NCBI RefSeq assembly: GCF_002847285.1
Contig: NZ_CP025407.1
Span: forward strand, 4,310,501-4,374,500
Reading direction: 5' to 3'
From: Streptomyces sp. CMB-StM0423
Lineage (GTDB): Bacteria > Actinomycetota > Actinomycetes > Streptomycetales > Streptomycetaceae
Length of the DNA stretch: 64,000 nucleotides
Shown here piece by piece: positions 41,321 through 49,103 of the stretch (position 1 is the stretch's first letter; the number at the start of each line of letters is the position of its first letter). A program made the translations under genes and the position numbers. The notes under the pieces were generated by a model. It did not search any database. It was not told the origin of the DNA and saw only the letters and a list, made by a program, of their open reading frames with translations.

Positions 41321-41914
41321 GTGCGTGACCGACTCGCCCGCGTCGACCCGGTGCTCGTACAGGCGGTCATCGCCGCCGCGTTGTCCTTCGCGCACCTGCA
41401 CGACGTGGCGTCGGCCGCGGGACAGGACGGCTGGAAGGCGTGGGCCTATCCGGTCTCCGTCGACCTGCTCCTCGTCGCGGCCTGGCGTCGCCTGCGCTCC
41501 GGACGGGACAAAGCGGCGGCTTGGTGCTGGTTCCTCATCGCCCTGGCCGCCTCGCTCGGCGCCAACATCGCGACGGCCGGAGTGCTCGACCTGAACGACG
41601 CGCCCGACTGGCTACGCATCCTCGTTGCCGGATGGCCGGCGCTCGCCTTCCTCGGCGGAACGCTCCTCGCACACAGCCCTGCCCCGAAGCCGAAGCCGGT
41701 CGAGCCCGAACCGGAACCGGAGCCTGTCGCCGAAGTCTCGACGACACCCGAGCTGCCCGCCGCGCCCGTACCGGCCGCCCTCGTCGAGCACGCACGCAAG
41801 GTCGCCGCAGCCCACGAATCCCGCACCGGTACGCCCATCGACCCCGACACCCTCCGCGCCCGCCTCGGCGTCCCCGCACCGCTCGCCGACCGCATCGCCG
41901 CACAACTCACCTGA
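41321..41914 (+). CDS. DUF2637 membrane protein (Spd-like spread protein)
   Basis: A 197-residue membrane protein of the DUF2637 family found beside traB in Streptomyces plasmids and AICEs. Four hydrophobic segments occupy about residues 10-115 (ALSFAHLHDVASAAGQDG, WCWFLIALAASLGANIATAG, LVAGWPALAFLGGTLLAHS). A Pro/Glu-rich linker and a cytoplasmic helical tail follow (LVEHARKVAAAHESRTG). Spd proteins aid spread of the element within the mycelium. GTG 41321 has AAGGAG at good spacing and is preferred over the ATG nine codons upstream. Confidence 0.85.
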   Translation: MRDRLARVDPVLVQAVIAAALSFAHLHDVASAAGQDGWKAWAYPVSVDLLLVAAWRRLRSGRDKAAAWCWFLIALAASLGANIATAGVLDLNDAPDWLRILVAGWPALAFLGGTLLAHSPAPKPKPVEPEPEPEPVAEVSTTPELPAAPVPAALVEHARKVAAAHESRTGTPIDPDTLRARLGVPAPLADRIAAQLT

Positions 41915-41932
41915 TCCGAGAGGAGAACCGCC

Positions 41933-42124
41933 ATGCCGCTCAACCGCCGCTTTCGCCGCGTGATCCGTATCGGCCCGGTCCAGGTCGGCACTGCCCCCGA
42001 CAACCGGGGCCGCGAGAAGCACACCGCCGCCTGCACCGCCCCGCGCTGCGGCTTCTCCGCCGACTACGACTCACGTGCCGCCGCCGAACTCGCCGCCCGT
42101 ACGCACCGCTGCCCGGTGCGCTGA
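41933..42124 (+). CDS. Mobile element transfer protein (small, Cys-containing)
   Basis: A 63-residue basic protein (RRFRRVIRIGPVQVGTAPDN, then HTAACTAPRCGFSADYDS) of the type annotated as mobile element transfer protein in Streptomyces AICEs. Two Cys and two His near the middle and end could bind a metal. The mechanism is unknown. GAGAGGAG precedes the ATG, and it lies within the transfer operon. Confidence 0.8.
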   Translation: MPLNRRFRRVIRIGPVQVGTAPDNRGREKHTAACTAPRCGFSADYDSRAAAELAARTHRCPVR

Positions 42125-42140
42125 AGGGAGCACGCACGCC

Positions 42141-42335
42141 ATGAACCTCGACCTGCCGCTCGTCGTCGTCCTCGGCCTCATCGCCTGGGGAGCCGTGAAG
42201 TTCCTCGGCGTCCGCCTCTGGATCGTCGTCGTGATCACCCTCTTCGGCTTCTACCTCGCCGACACCTTCATGGCCCCCGCCATCGACCACGGCACCCGCA
42301 ACGGGGTCGAGGTCGTCAACGGCACCGACGACTGA
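42141..42335 (+). CDS. Small Spd-like membrane protein
   Basis: A 64-residue protein with two hydrophobic segments (LPLVVVLGLIAWGAVKFLG and LWIVVVITLFGFYLADTFM) and a short polar tail. Small integral membrane proteins at this position are thought to take part in intramycelial spread with the DUF2637 protein. GGGAG precedes the ATG by about 12 bp. It is part of the same operon; the function is inferred from position. Confidence 0.75.
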   Translation: MNLDLPLVVVLGLIAWGAVKFLGVRLWIVVVITLFGFYLADTFMAPAIDHGTRNGVEVVNGTDD

Positions 42336-42349
42336 GAGGAGCACCAACC

Positions 42350-42610
42350 ATGCTGTTCAAGCCCGAGCTGCCCCCGAACGCGCACACCCCGGTCGCCGCA
42401 CCTCGTACGCACGAACCGGCGCCCTGCTCCTGCCACCACGCCCCGCGCCGCGCCCTGCCCACGGTGAGCACCGGGGCCGTCGTCACCGTCCTCGTCGGCG
42501 GTGTCGTCCTGACCGCGCTCCTGGCCGCCGTCGCGGTCTCGGCCGTGGCCGTCGCCGTCGCCGCCGTGGTCCTGCGCTCGCTCCTCAAGGACCGGAGTCA
42601 CCAGCGCTGA
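42350..42610 (+). CDS. Spd-like small membrane protein with Cys/His N-terminus
   Basis: An 86-residue protein. The N-terminal half is Pro/His-rich with APCSCHHAPRR, and the C-terminal half is one or two strongly hydrophobic helices (TGAVVTVLVGGVVLTALLAA) ending KDRSHQR. It resembles spread proteins of Streptomyces plasmids in size and position. GAGAGGAG precedes the ATG. Just downstream, the repSA reading frame is open and continues. Confidence 0.72.
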   Translation: MLFKPELPPNAHTPVAAPRTHEPAPCSCHHAPRRALPTVSTGAVVTVLVGGVVLTALLAAVAVSAVAVAVAAVVLRSLLKDRSHQR

Positions 42611-42696
42611 ACGGCCGCCGGGGCGGCCCGATACCGCCAAGCATCCGCCGCCCCGGCCGCCTGCCCCTTCTCGACGAAGCCGAAAAGGAGACAGTC

Positions 42697-44049
42697 ATCA
42701 TCACCCGCCACAACCCCGCCCCGCTCGCCGAACTGGCCACCCTCGCACAAGGCGGCTCCCTCCCCTCCCTCGCACGACAGCTCTCCGGCCTGGGCGGCTG
42801 CACCAACCCCGTACGCCTTGCCGGTCACCGCATCGAACACCGTGTCGACACGATGACCGGCGAGATCGGCCCGGCACTCCGCCGCCTCGACTCCGCCCAG
42901 ATGCCCGCCGGTGACCTCCTCGTCCGCTGCGGAAACCGCCGCACCACCCGATGCCCCGCCTGCGCCGAGACCTACCGCCGCGACACCTTCCACCTGATCA
43001 CCGCCGGACTCCGCGGCGGCAAAGGCACCCCCGAAGAAGTCACCTCACACCCGCGGGTCTTCGCCACCTTCACCGCCCCGAGCTTCGGCCCGGTCCACAA
43101 CCGCCCCGGCACCCGGCCCTGCCGCTGCGGTCGCCACCACGCACCCGACGACCCCGCCCTCAGCAACCCGCTCAACCCCGACCGCTACGACTACGAAACC
43201 GCCGTCCTATGGAACGCCCACGCGGGCGCACTCTGGCGCCGCTTCACCATCCACCTCCGCCGAGAGATCGCCCGCCGCGCCGGACTCACCCAACGCGCCT
43301 TCCCGCAGCACGCCCGCGTCTCCTTCGCCAAGGTCGCCGAATACCAGAAGCGCGGAGCCGTCCACTTCCATGCCGTCGTACGCCTCGACGGCCCGGCCGG
43401 CGGCAACACCCCACCCCCGCATTGGGCCACGGCCGAGCTGCTGACCGACGCCATCCAGGTGGCGGCCTCCCGTGCCGTCGTCCCCGGCCCGGTTCTCGAC
43501 GGCCGCGCCCACACCTTCGCGTTCGGTCCCCAGCTCGACATCCGCACCATTCACGGCCAGGACCTCGACGGCGACCAGGCCCTCACCGACCGCGCGGTCG
43601 CCGCGTACATCGCCAAGTACGCCACCAAAGGCGCCGAGACAGCGACAGGCACGTTAGATCGCCGCCTGCGCTTCATCGCCGAGTTGGGGAATCTCGGCCT
43701 GCCCCCGCACGCCGAACGCCTCATCCGTACCGCCTGGGCCCTCGGCGCCCGCAAGGATCTCGCCCATCTCCGCCTGCGCGCCTGGGCGCACATGCTCGGC
43801 TTCCGCGGCCACTTCTCCACCAAGACCCGCCGCTACTCCACCACCCTCGGCGCCCTCCGCGCCGCCCGCGCCGAATGGCGCCGCCTGCAAGCCGCCATCG
43901 CCCGCGGCGACAACCCACAGCCTGTGGACGGCCCCGACGACGCAACCACCCTCGTCCTCGCCCACTGGATCTACACCGGCACTGGTCTCACTCCCGCCGA
44001 AGCCTGGCTATCCGCCTCCCTCGCCCCGGAAGGAGCCAACTCCCGATGA
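42697..44049 (+). CDS. repSA: RepSA-type rolling-circle replication initiator; possible ATC start
   Basis: About 450 residues if it begins at 42697. A Cys-rich segment (VRCGNRRTTRCPACAETYRR) is followed by HUH-type motifs: RGAVHFHAVVRLDG, with the HFH triad, and AAYIAKYATKGAE, which resembles the catalytic Tyr motif. This matches AICE RepSA, which nicks the double-strand origin. The first ordinary start codon is ATG 42853 (398 residues). The family-like sequence continues upstream as ITRHNPAPLAELATLAQG, preceded by AAGGAG six bases before ATC 42697. Either ATC is used or ATG was lost. Codon 320 is TTA. The stop overlaps the xis start (ATGA). Confidence 0.85.
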   Translation: MITRHNPAPLAELATLAQGGSLPSLARQLSGLGGCTNPVRLAGHRIEHRVDTMTGEIGPALRRLDSAQMPAGDLLVRCGNRRTTRCPACAETYRRDTFHLITAGLRGGKGTPEEVTSHPRVFATFTAPSFGPVHNRPGTRPCRCGRHHAPDDPALSNPLNPDRYDYETAVLWNAHAGALWRRFTIHLRREIARRAGLTQRAFPQHARVSFAKVAEYQKRGAVHFHAVVRLDGPAGGNTPPPHWATAELLTDAIQVAASRAVVPGPVLDGRAHTFAFGPQLDIRTIHGQDLDGDQALTDRAVAAYIAKYATKGAETATGTLDRRLRFIAELGNLGLPPHAERLIRTAWALGARKDLAHLRLRAWAHMLGFRGHFSTKTRRYSTTLGALRAARAEWRRLQAAIARGDNPQPVDGPDDATTLVLAHWIYTGTGLTPAEAWLSASLAPEGANSR

Positions 44050-44252
44050 GAACCGCGACGATCAAACCGAAGTGGCACACCACGGCCGAAGTCGCTGCCA
44101 TGCTCGGCTTCGGCTTGTCCAAGACGAAGATGCTCGTTCTCACGGGCGAGATCCGCTCCGTCAAGGTGGGCCGCAACCGCCGCATCCTTCCCGCCTGGGT
44201 CGACGAGTACGTGAACCGCTGCGCCGAGGAAGCCGAGAGGTGGACGGCATGA
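44046..44252 (+). CDS. xis: Excisionase (helix-turn-helix, MerR-like)
   Basis: A 68-residue DNA-binding protein: KPKWHTTAEVAAMLGFGLSK forms the helix-turn-helix, and IRSVKVGRNRRILPAWVDEY is the wing and tail typical of AICE Xis proteins. Xis bends attachment-site DNA and directs the integrase towards excision. It overlaps the repSA stop and the int start by 4 bp each, so all three are translationally coupled. Confidence 0.92.
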   Translation: MRTATIKPKWHTTAEVAAMLGFGLSKTKMLVLTGEIRSVKVGRNRRILPAWVDEYVNRCAEEAERWTA

Positions 44253-45475
44253 GCGGCAAGCGCGCCAACGGCGAGGGTTCCATCTACCCGTACAAGAACG
44301 GCTACGCGGCCTACGTCTGGGTCACCAAGCCGGACGGCAAGCGGGCCCGGAAGTACGTGTACGGCAAGACGCGCGCCCTGGTCCACGAGAAGTGGCTCAA
44401 GGCTCACGCCGACGCCAAGAAGGGCCCGGTCGCCACGCGGCACCGTACCGTCGCGGCCTTCCTCGACTACTGGCTTGAGTCGATCGTGAAACCCAACCTT
44501 GCTCCTCTGTCCTACGTCTCGTACGAGGGCTACGTGCGGCTCTACATCACCCCGCACCTGGGCGGGAAACGGCTCGACAAGCTGACCGTCCGCGACGTGC
44601 GTGAGTGGCTGACCAAGCTGGCGACGATCTGCCAGTGCTGCGCGCAGGACAAGGACGCAAGGCGTAAGCCCTCGCGTCGGCGCTGCTGCGCGATCGGGGA
44701 GTGCTGCGAGTCGTACCCGTCCCGCCGGGTGATCCAGGCGTCACGCGACGCTCTGCGCGCCGCGCTTACGCACGCCGTCGCCGAGGAGGAGATCGGCAAG
44801 AACGTCGCGTCGCTCGTGAAGGTGCCCAAGCCGCGCCGCCGCCGGATCAAGCCGTGGTCCGTCGCCGAAGCCGGCCGTTTCCTCACCGATGCCGCCGCCC
44901 GCGATGACCACCTCTTCGCTGCCTGGGTCCTCGTCCTGTGCCTCGGTCTGCGCCGCGGTGAGGTGCTGGGCCTGACCTGGAAGTCCGTGGACCTCGACAC
45001 CGGGGAGCTGTACGTGGATCACCAGATCCAGCGGGCCGGGCGCCGGATCCTTCACCGCGAGACCAAGACGGAGGACTCGGACGACTTCCTGCCTCTGCCC
45101 GCGCTGTGCGTCAAGGCCCTGCGCATGCGCCACGCGCAGCAGACAGGCGACCGGAAGGCGGCCGGAGAGCTGTGGCAGGACAGCCACGGGCTCATCTTCA
45201 CCACCAAGTACGGCACCCCGATCGAGCCGGGGAACCTCACCCGCATGTTCGCCCTCCGCGCCCGCCGCGCCGGCCTCCGCGTCATCCCGCTGCGGAACAC
45301 CCGGCACACGTGCAGCTCGCTCCTGGTCGCCCTCAAGGTCCACCCGAAGGTGGCGCAGCGGATCCTTCGGCACTCACAGATCGCGATGACGATGGAGGTC
45401 TACGCCGAGGCGAGCGACGAAGCGGTACGGGCCGCGATCGGGAAGCTGTCCGACGCCATGGGCGGTACCGGCTGA
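44249..45475 (+). CDS. int: Tyrosine-recombinase integrase
   Basis: A 408-residue site-specific recombinase. The N-terminal arm-binding region starts KRANGEGSIYPYKNGYAAYV. A Cys-rich insert near residues 129-153 (ICQCCAQDKDARR, RRRCCAIGECCE) is characteristic of pSAM2-type integrases. The catalytic domain shows LGLRRGEVLGL (Arg), LRNTRHTCSSLL (His/Arg) and MEVYAE with the nucleophile Tyr385. It ends 18 bp before the right repeat, as expected for an enzyme acting on its own attachment site in tRNA-Arg. Confidence 0.96.
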   Translation: MSGKRANGEGSIYPYKNGYAAYVWVTKPDGKRARKYVYGKTRALVHEKWLKAHADAKKGPVATRHRTVAAFLDYWLESIVKPNLAPLSYVSYEGYVRLYITPHLGGKRLDKLTVRDVREWLTKLATICQCCAQDKDARRKPSRRRCCAIGECCESYPSRRVIQASRDALRAALTHAVAEEEIGKNVASLVKVPKPRRRRIKPWSVAEAGRFLTDAAARDDHLFAAWVLVLCLGLRRGEVLGLTWKSVDLDTGELYVDHQIQRAGRRILHRETKTEDSDDFLPLPALCVKALRMRHAQQTGDRKAAGELWQDSHGLIFTTKYGTPIEPGNLTRMFALRARRAGLRVIPLRNTRHTCSSLLVALKVHPKVAQRILRHSQIAMTMEVYAEASDEAVRAAIGKLSDAMGGTG

Positions 45476-45493
45476 CGCTGTTGCTGTACTTCG

Positions 45494-45593
45494 CTGCTGT
45501 ACGGGCATGAGAAAAGCCCCGCAGATGTCGTCTGCGGGGCTTCTACCTGTGCGCGCTCGGCAGGATTCGAACCTGCAACCTTCTGATCCGTAG
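45494..45593. repeat. Right attachment-site repeat (attR) of the AICE
   Basis: The partner of 33332-33431 (98 of 100 identical). It supplies the 3' part of the intact tRNA-Arg(ACG) gene, so the tRNA stays functional after integration. The shared 48-bp core is 45546-45593 and ends in the anticodon loop, as is usual for tRNA-targeting tyrosine recombinases. Confidence 0.93.
45515..45541 (-). terminator. Rho-independent terminator of tRNA-Arg
   Basis: A perfect 11-bp stem (AGCCCCGCAGA/TCTGCGGGGCT) with a 5-nt loop. On the minus strand it is followed by TTTTC, a typical U-tract. The same hairpin, with one loop change, is in the left repeat at 33353-33379. Confidence 0.85.
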
Positions 45594-45624
45594 TCAGATG
45601 CTCTATCCGTTAAGCTACGAGCGC
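45552..45624 (-). tRNA. tRNA-Arg (anticodon ACG), AICE target
   Basis: A 73-nt gene on the minus strand. The acceptor GCGCTCG/CGAGCGC pairs fully, the T arm holds GGTTCGAATCC, and the anticodon loop CTACGGA places ACG at 45589-45591. The 3' part is element-derived and the 5' part chromosomal. Confidence 0.97.
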
Positions 45625-45751
45625 CCGCTTTCGGGCACTGGCGGCCCGGCTGCGTTGCGGGCATAACTTTACATGACCCTCCGCGCCAGGTGAAATCCGA
45701 TTCCCGCACCCCCGCCGACCTGCGGAAACCGTCGTCCCCCGGGCATGCAGA

Positions 45752-45777
45752 GAGCCCGCGCCGTACGGCACGGGCTC
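45752..45777 (-). terminator. Terminator after tRNA-Ser(GCU)
   Basis: GAGCCCG (45752-45758) pairs with CGGGCTC (45771-45777), with an inner GCCGTACGGC palindrome extending the stem. It lies 13 bp beyond the 3' end of the tRNA-Ser gene on the minus strand. Confidence 0.65.
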
Positions 45778-45790
45778 GCTGGTCGGGTGG

Positions 45791-45881
45791 CGGAGGCGGA
45801 GGGATTTGAACCCTCGATGGGGGGTAAACCCCAAACCGCATTAGCAGTGCGGCGCCATAGACCAGACTAGGCGACGCCTCC
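45791..45881 (-). tRNA. tRNA-Ser (anticodon GCU)
   Basis: A 91-nt gene on the minus strand with paired acceptor arms GGAGGCG/CGCCTCC, T arm GGTTCAAATCC, anticodon GCT at 45843-45845 in loop CTGCTAA, and a long variable arm (TTTGGGGTTTACCCCCC region). Confidence 0.96.
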
Positions 45882-46113
45882 CGCACATCTGCCGGTCAAG
45901 CAGGTGTGTGCAGATGATGGCACAGGCGGCGGGGCCGCTGCCAATCGCACCCACCGTACCGGTCACCGGGCCGTGGGGGCAAAGGGCTTGTCGGGGTGCG
46001 GGGTCGGGGCGAAGGGGAGGAGGCGGGGCGGAGCGGGCATAGCATCGGTGTACGGGCCGTTTCGGTTCGTAGACCTGTGGTCACGATGCGACAGCACCGC
46101 TGGGAGGCGCACG

Positions 46114-46917
46114 ATGGCGTCCGTCCGCCGGAAGGTCCGCGGCGCCCGCGTGAGCATCTGGCTCACCGGGCGGGCGAAGGGGCGGCGCAGGGGGTACGCG
46201 CCTGCCGTGGGGGAGGCCGGCGGGCTGGATCTGGGGAAGATCGTCGCGGCCACCGTGCGGTTGCTCGACGCCGAGGGACTGGGGCGGCTGTCGATGCGCC
46301 GGCTCGCCGCCGAGCTGGGCGTCACGGCCATGTCCGTCTACTGGTACGTCGACACCAAGGACGAGCTCCTGGAGCTGGCCCTCGACCACGCCTACGCCCA
46401 GCTCGACCTCCCCGACGAGGACGGCGTCGACTGGGCCGCCCAGCTACGGCAGCTCGCGCACGGGCACCGGCGCATCCTCGTCGCCCACCCCTGGGTCTCC
46501 CGGCTCGCCGGCGAGTATCTGAACGTCGGGCCGCACGCCATGGCCTGCGTCGCCGCCGCGCAGCGCGCGATGCGGCGGGCCGGGTTGCCGGAGGAGTGCC
46601 TGACGGGCGGGCTCTCGCTGCTGTTTCCGTTCTCGTACGGGTTCGGGGGCGCCGGCGGGCGCCTGGCGGAGCCGGGCGAGGACTACGGCGCGTTCGTACG
46701 GGCCCTGCGGGAGCATCCCGACTTCATCCAGCCGCCCGCTGCCGGCGGCTGCGCGGTCTCCTCCGAGCCGGGCCCCTCCGAACGCGTTCCCGTTCTGTCC
46801 GGGCACGAGCAGCGTGACCGCGACTTCGCCTTCGCGCTCGAGTGCGTCCTCGCCGGCATGGCCGCCATGCGCGACCGCGTCGCCGAGCAGGTCCGGCCGA
46901 CCATCACCCCCGCGTGA
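46114..46917 (+). CDS. TetR/AcrR-family regulator with TetR-type C-terminal domain
   Basis: A 267-residue repressor. The DNA-binding helix-turn-helix is at residues 50-95 (VRLLDAEGLGRLSMRRLAAE, LGVTAMSVYWYVDTKDELLE). The C-terminal part (HPWVSRLAGEYLNVGPHAMA) is the TetR class ligand-binding domain. It is convergent with an MFS exporter gene whose 3' end it overlaps by 14 bp; regulators of this class often control neighbouring efflux genes. The ATG follows GGGAGG. The inducer is unknown. Confidence 0.9.
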   Translation: MASVRRKVRGARVSIWLTGRAKGRRRGYAPAVGEAGGLDLGKIVAATVRLLDAEGLGRLSMRRLAAELGVTAMSVYWYVDTKDELLELALDHAYAQLDLPDEDGVDWAAQLRQLAHGHRRILVAHPWVSRLAGEYLNVGPHAMACVAAAQRAMRRAGLPEECLTGGLSLLFPFSYGFGGAGGRLAEPGEDYGAFVRALREHPDFIQPPAAGGCAVSSEPGPSERVPVLSGHEQRDRDFAFALECVLAGMAAMRDRVAEQVRPTITPA

Positions 46918-48463
46918 GTTCCTCGACCCGCCGCTCCGCCGTCCCCGTCTGCTGCAGGCCGCTGCGCGTCCGCAGCGCGACCTCCTTGATGCACGCCACC
47001 ATCACGAACGCCAGCAGCGCCGCCGGCGCCGCGTACAGGAAGATGTCCGCCAGCCCGTGCCCGTACGAGCTCTCCACCACCGTCCGCACCGGCACCGGCA
47101 GCTCCGCGAGGTTCGGGATCGCCGTGCCGTCGCCGCCCGCCTCGCCCGCGGCGCGGGCCGGCGGGATGCCGAGGTCGTGGAGACCGTCGCGCATGTAGCC
47201 GGAGATGCGGCCGCCGAGGATCGCGCCGAGGGCGGAGACGCCGACCGCGCCGCCGAGGGAGCGGAAGAACGCGACCGCCGAGCTGGCGGCGCCGAGGTCG
47301 GCGGGGTCGACCTGGTTCTGGGTGCAGAGCACCAGGTTCTGCATCATCATGCCGATGCCCGTGCCCAGCGCGGCCATGTAGATCGCGATGTGCCAGTACG
47401 GGGTGTCGTAGCGCATGGTGCCGAGCAGGCTGAGCCCCGAGGTGAGCAGCAGCCCGCCGGCGACGAGCCAGACCTTCCAGCGGCCGGTACGGGTGATGAC
47501 CCAGCCCGAGATCGTCGACGACAGGAAGATCCCCATGATCATGGGGATGGTCAGCAGGCCCGACTTCGTCGGGCTCTCGCCGCGCGCGAGCTGGAAGTAC
47601 TGGCTCAGGAAGACCGTCGCGCCGAACATCGCGATGCCGACGAAGAGGGACGCGAGCGAGGCGAGGGTGATGGTGCGGTTGCGGAAGAGGCGTAGCGGAA
47701 GGACCGGCTCCGGCACCCAGGTCTCGACCCACAGGAACGCCAGCCCCAGCGCGACCGCGCCGCCGGTCATCGCGAACGTCTGCCAGGACAGCCACGCGTA
47801 CGACTCGCCCGCCAGCGTGACCCAGATCAGCAGCAGCGAGACGGACGCGCTCATCAGCATCGCGCCGCGCCAGTCGATCGACACCTTCCGGCGCACCACC
47901 GGCAGCCGCAGGGTCTTCTGGAGTACGACCAGCGCGAGGATGGCGAACGGGATGCCGATGTAGAAGCACCAGCGCCAGCCCAGCCAACTGGTGTCGGTGA
48001 TCACGCCGCCGAGGATGGGGCCGCCGACCGTGGCGACGGCGAAGGTGGCGCCGAGGTAGCCGCTGTAACGGCCGCGCTCGCGCGGGGAGATCATCGCGGC
48101 GAGGATGATCTGCGCGAGCGCGCTGAGGCCGCCGACGCCGATGCCCTGGACGACGCGGCAGGCGATGAGCATGCCCGTGCTCTGGCTGAGACCGGCGACG
48201 ATCGAGCCGGCGACGTAGATCACGAGGGCCGACTGGACCAGGAACTTCTTGCTCGCGAGGTCGGCGAGCTTGCCCCAGAGGGGCGTGGAGGCGGTCATCG
48301 CGAGCAGGGCGGCGGTGACGACCCAGCTATACGCGCTCTGCGTGCCGTCGAGGTCCGCGATGATCCGGGGCAGGGCGTTGCTGACGATGGTCGAGGAGAG
48401 GATGGCCACGAACATGCCGAGCAGCAGGCCGGAGAGGGCCTCCAGTATCTGCCGGTGAGTCAT
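46904..48463 (-). CDS. MFS drug exporter, DHA2 (EmrB/QacA) family, 14 helices
   Basis: A 519-residue membrane transporter. Typical DHA2 motifs are LDGTQSAYSWVVTAALLAMT, PLWGKLADLASKKFLVQSAL (motif A), CRVVQGIGVGGLSALAQIIL and LGATFAVATVGGPILGGVIT (motif C), indicating a proton-driven multidrug antiporter of 14 transmembrane segments. The ATG at 48463 gives MTHRQILEALSGLLL. A GTG 11 codons upstream lies within a palindrome and is less likely. A 17-bp inverted repeat just upstream suggests control by a MarR- or TetR-like repressor. Confidence 0.93.
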   Translation of the reverse strand: MTHRQILEALSGLLLGMFVAILSSTIVSNALPRIIADLDGTQSAYSWVVTAALLAMTASTPLWGKLADLASKKFLVQSALVIYVAGSIVAGLSQSTGMLIACRVVQGIGVGGLSALAQIILAAMISPRERGRYSGYLGATFAVATVGGPILGGVITDTSWLGWRWCFYIGIPFAILALVVLQKTLRLPVVRRKVSIDWRGAMLMSASVSLLLIWVTLAGESYAWLSWQTFAMTGGAVALGLAFLWVETWVPEPVLPLRLFRNRTITLASLASLFVGIAMFGATVFLSQYFQLARGESPTKSGLLTIPMIMGIFLSSTISGWVITRTGRWKVWLVAGGLLLTSGLSLLGTMRYDTPYWHIAIYMAALGTGIGMMMQNLVLCTQNQVDPADLGAASSAVAFFRSLGGAVGVSALGAILGGRISGYMRDGLHDLGIPPARAAGEAGGDGTAIPNLAELPVPVRTVVESSYGHGLADIFLYAAPAALLAFVMVACIKEVALRTRSGLQQTGTAERRVEELTRG

Positions 48464-48485
48464 GCCGGGAGATTCGACTTTAGTT

Positions 48486-48502
48486 TGTTGCACTAAGCAA
48501 CA
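48486..48502. promoter_or_regulatory. Palindromic operator TGTTGC-ACTAA-GCAACA
   Basis: A perfect 6-bp inverted repeat with a 5-bp centre lies 23 bp before the MFS start codon. An additional TTTAGT...ACTAAG symmetry overlaps it. The AT-rich character and position fit a MarR- or TetR-type repressor site, possibly for the TetR protein encoded convergently. Confidence 0.65.
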
Positions 48503-48617
48503 GTATGACGAATGGTTGCCGAAGGCAATCGAAGTCAGATGGCGCCGGCGCGGGCGAGCGGAAGGGGGGCTTCCCCCCGCTGACAGGCGTCCGGGGCGTT
48601 CGCTAGTGTCCTGCCCC

Positions 48618-48842
48618 ATGGCTCACAATCCGCAAGGTCAACAGCCCGATCCCAACTACGACCCGGCCGGGAGCACGCAGATGTTCCGCGCCTTCGTGGA
48701 CGAGGGCGGCGGCCCGCAGGCGCGGGGGCCGCAGCAGCCGGCGGCCGCGCCGGCGAGTTCGGGGCCGCGGGTGGGGATGATCATCGGGATCGTCGTCGCG
48801 GTGGCGGTGCTGGCGGGAGTGGTGTGGCTCGCGGTGGGGTGA
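48618..48842 (+). CDS. Small tail-anchored membrane protein
   Basis: A 74-residue protein: a hydrophilic Pro/Gln-rich N-terminus (MAHNPQGQQPDPNYDPAGST) and one C-terminal helix (MIIGIVVAVAVLAGVVWLAV) ending the protein. No domain is recognised. Coding bias and a plausible promoter in the AT-richer 48500-48540 segment support a real gene. Confidence 0.75.
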   Translation: MAHNPQGQQPDPNYDPAGSTQMFRAFVDEGGGPQARGPQQPAAAPASSGPRVGMIIGIVVAVAVLAGVVWLAVG

Positions 48843-49076
48843 GCCGGGGGACACCGGCCTGAATCCGGGGGGAACAAGGGCCTGATCCGGGGGGCCGGGA
48901 TCTGAATCCGGGGCCCGGGCGCTGAGTTCGCGTCCCCGCGTACGGAGTCCGCGTCGCGCGCTTCGTAGTTCCTGCTTGCGTCAAGCGTCGCCTGTGCCGC
49001 CGCGTCGCCCTCCCGCGCTTCCGTGGACGCGGCTTACGGCGCCGTCTACGGGATCCGGGCGTAGGGCGTACGAGCT

Positions 49077-49099
49077 GGGGCCGGCCCCGCGCCGGCCCC
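49077..49099 (-). terminator. Terminator of the upstream sigma-factor gene
   Basis: GGGGCCGGC (49077-49085) pairs perfectly with GCCGGCCCC (49091-49099) around a 5-nt loop, just beyond the sigma factor's stop codon. 48843-49076 contains GGATCCGGG-like repeats but no gene. Confidence 0.65.
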
Positions 49100-49103
49100 G
49101 TCG

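Larger units (their letters stand above)
33384..45593. mobile_element. pSAM2-like actinomycete integrative and conjugative element (AICE) in tRNA-Arg(ACG)
   Basis: About 12.2 kb between direct repeats derived from tRNA-Arg(ACG). The right side has the classical AICE order: KorSA-like GntR regulator, FtsK-like translocase, DUF2637 and small Spd-like proteins, RepSA-type initiator, excisionase and integrase next to the reconstituted tRNA. The left side carries a Nudix protein, an ATPase, a long stem-loop region and an AT-richer two-gene cassette. Every standard AICE module is present, so it may be functional, with one doubt over the repSA start codon. The 2-bp divergence of the 100-bp repeats suggests the insertion is not very recent. 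Confidence 0.93.
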
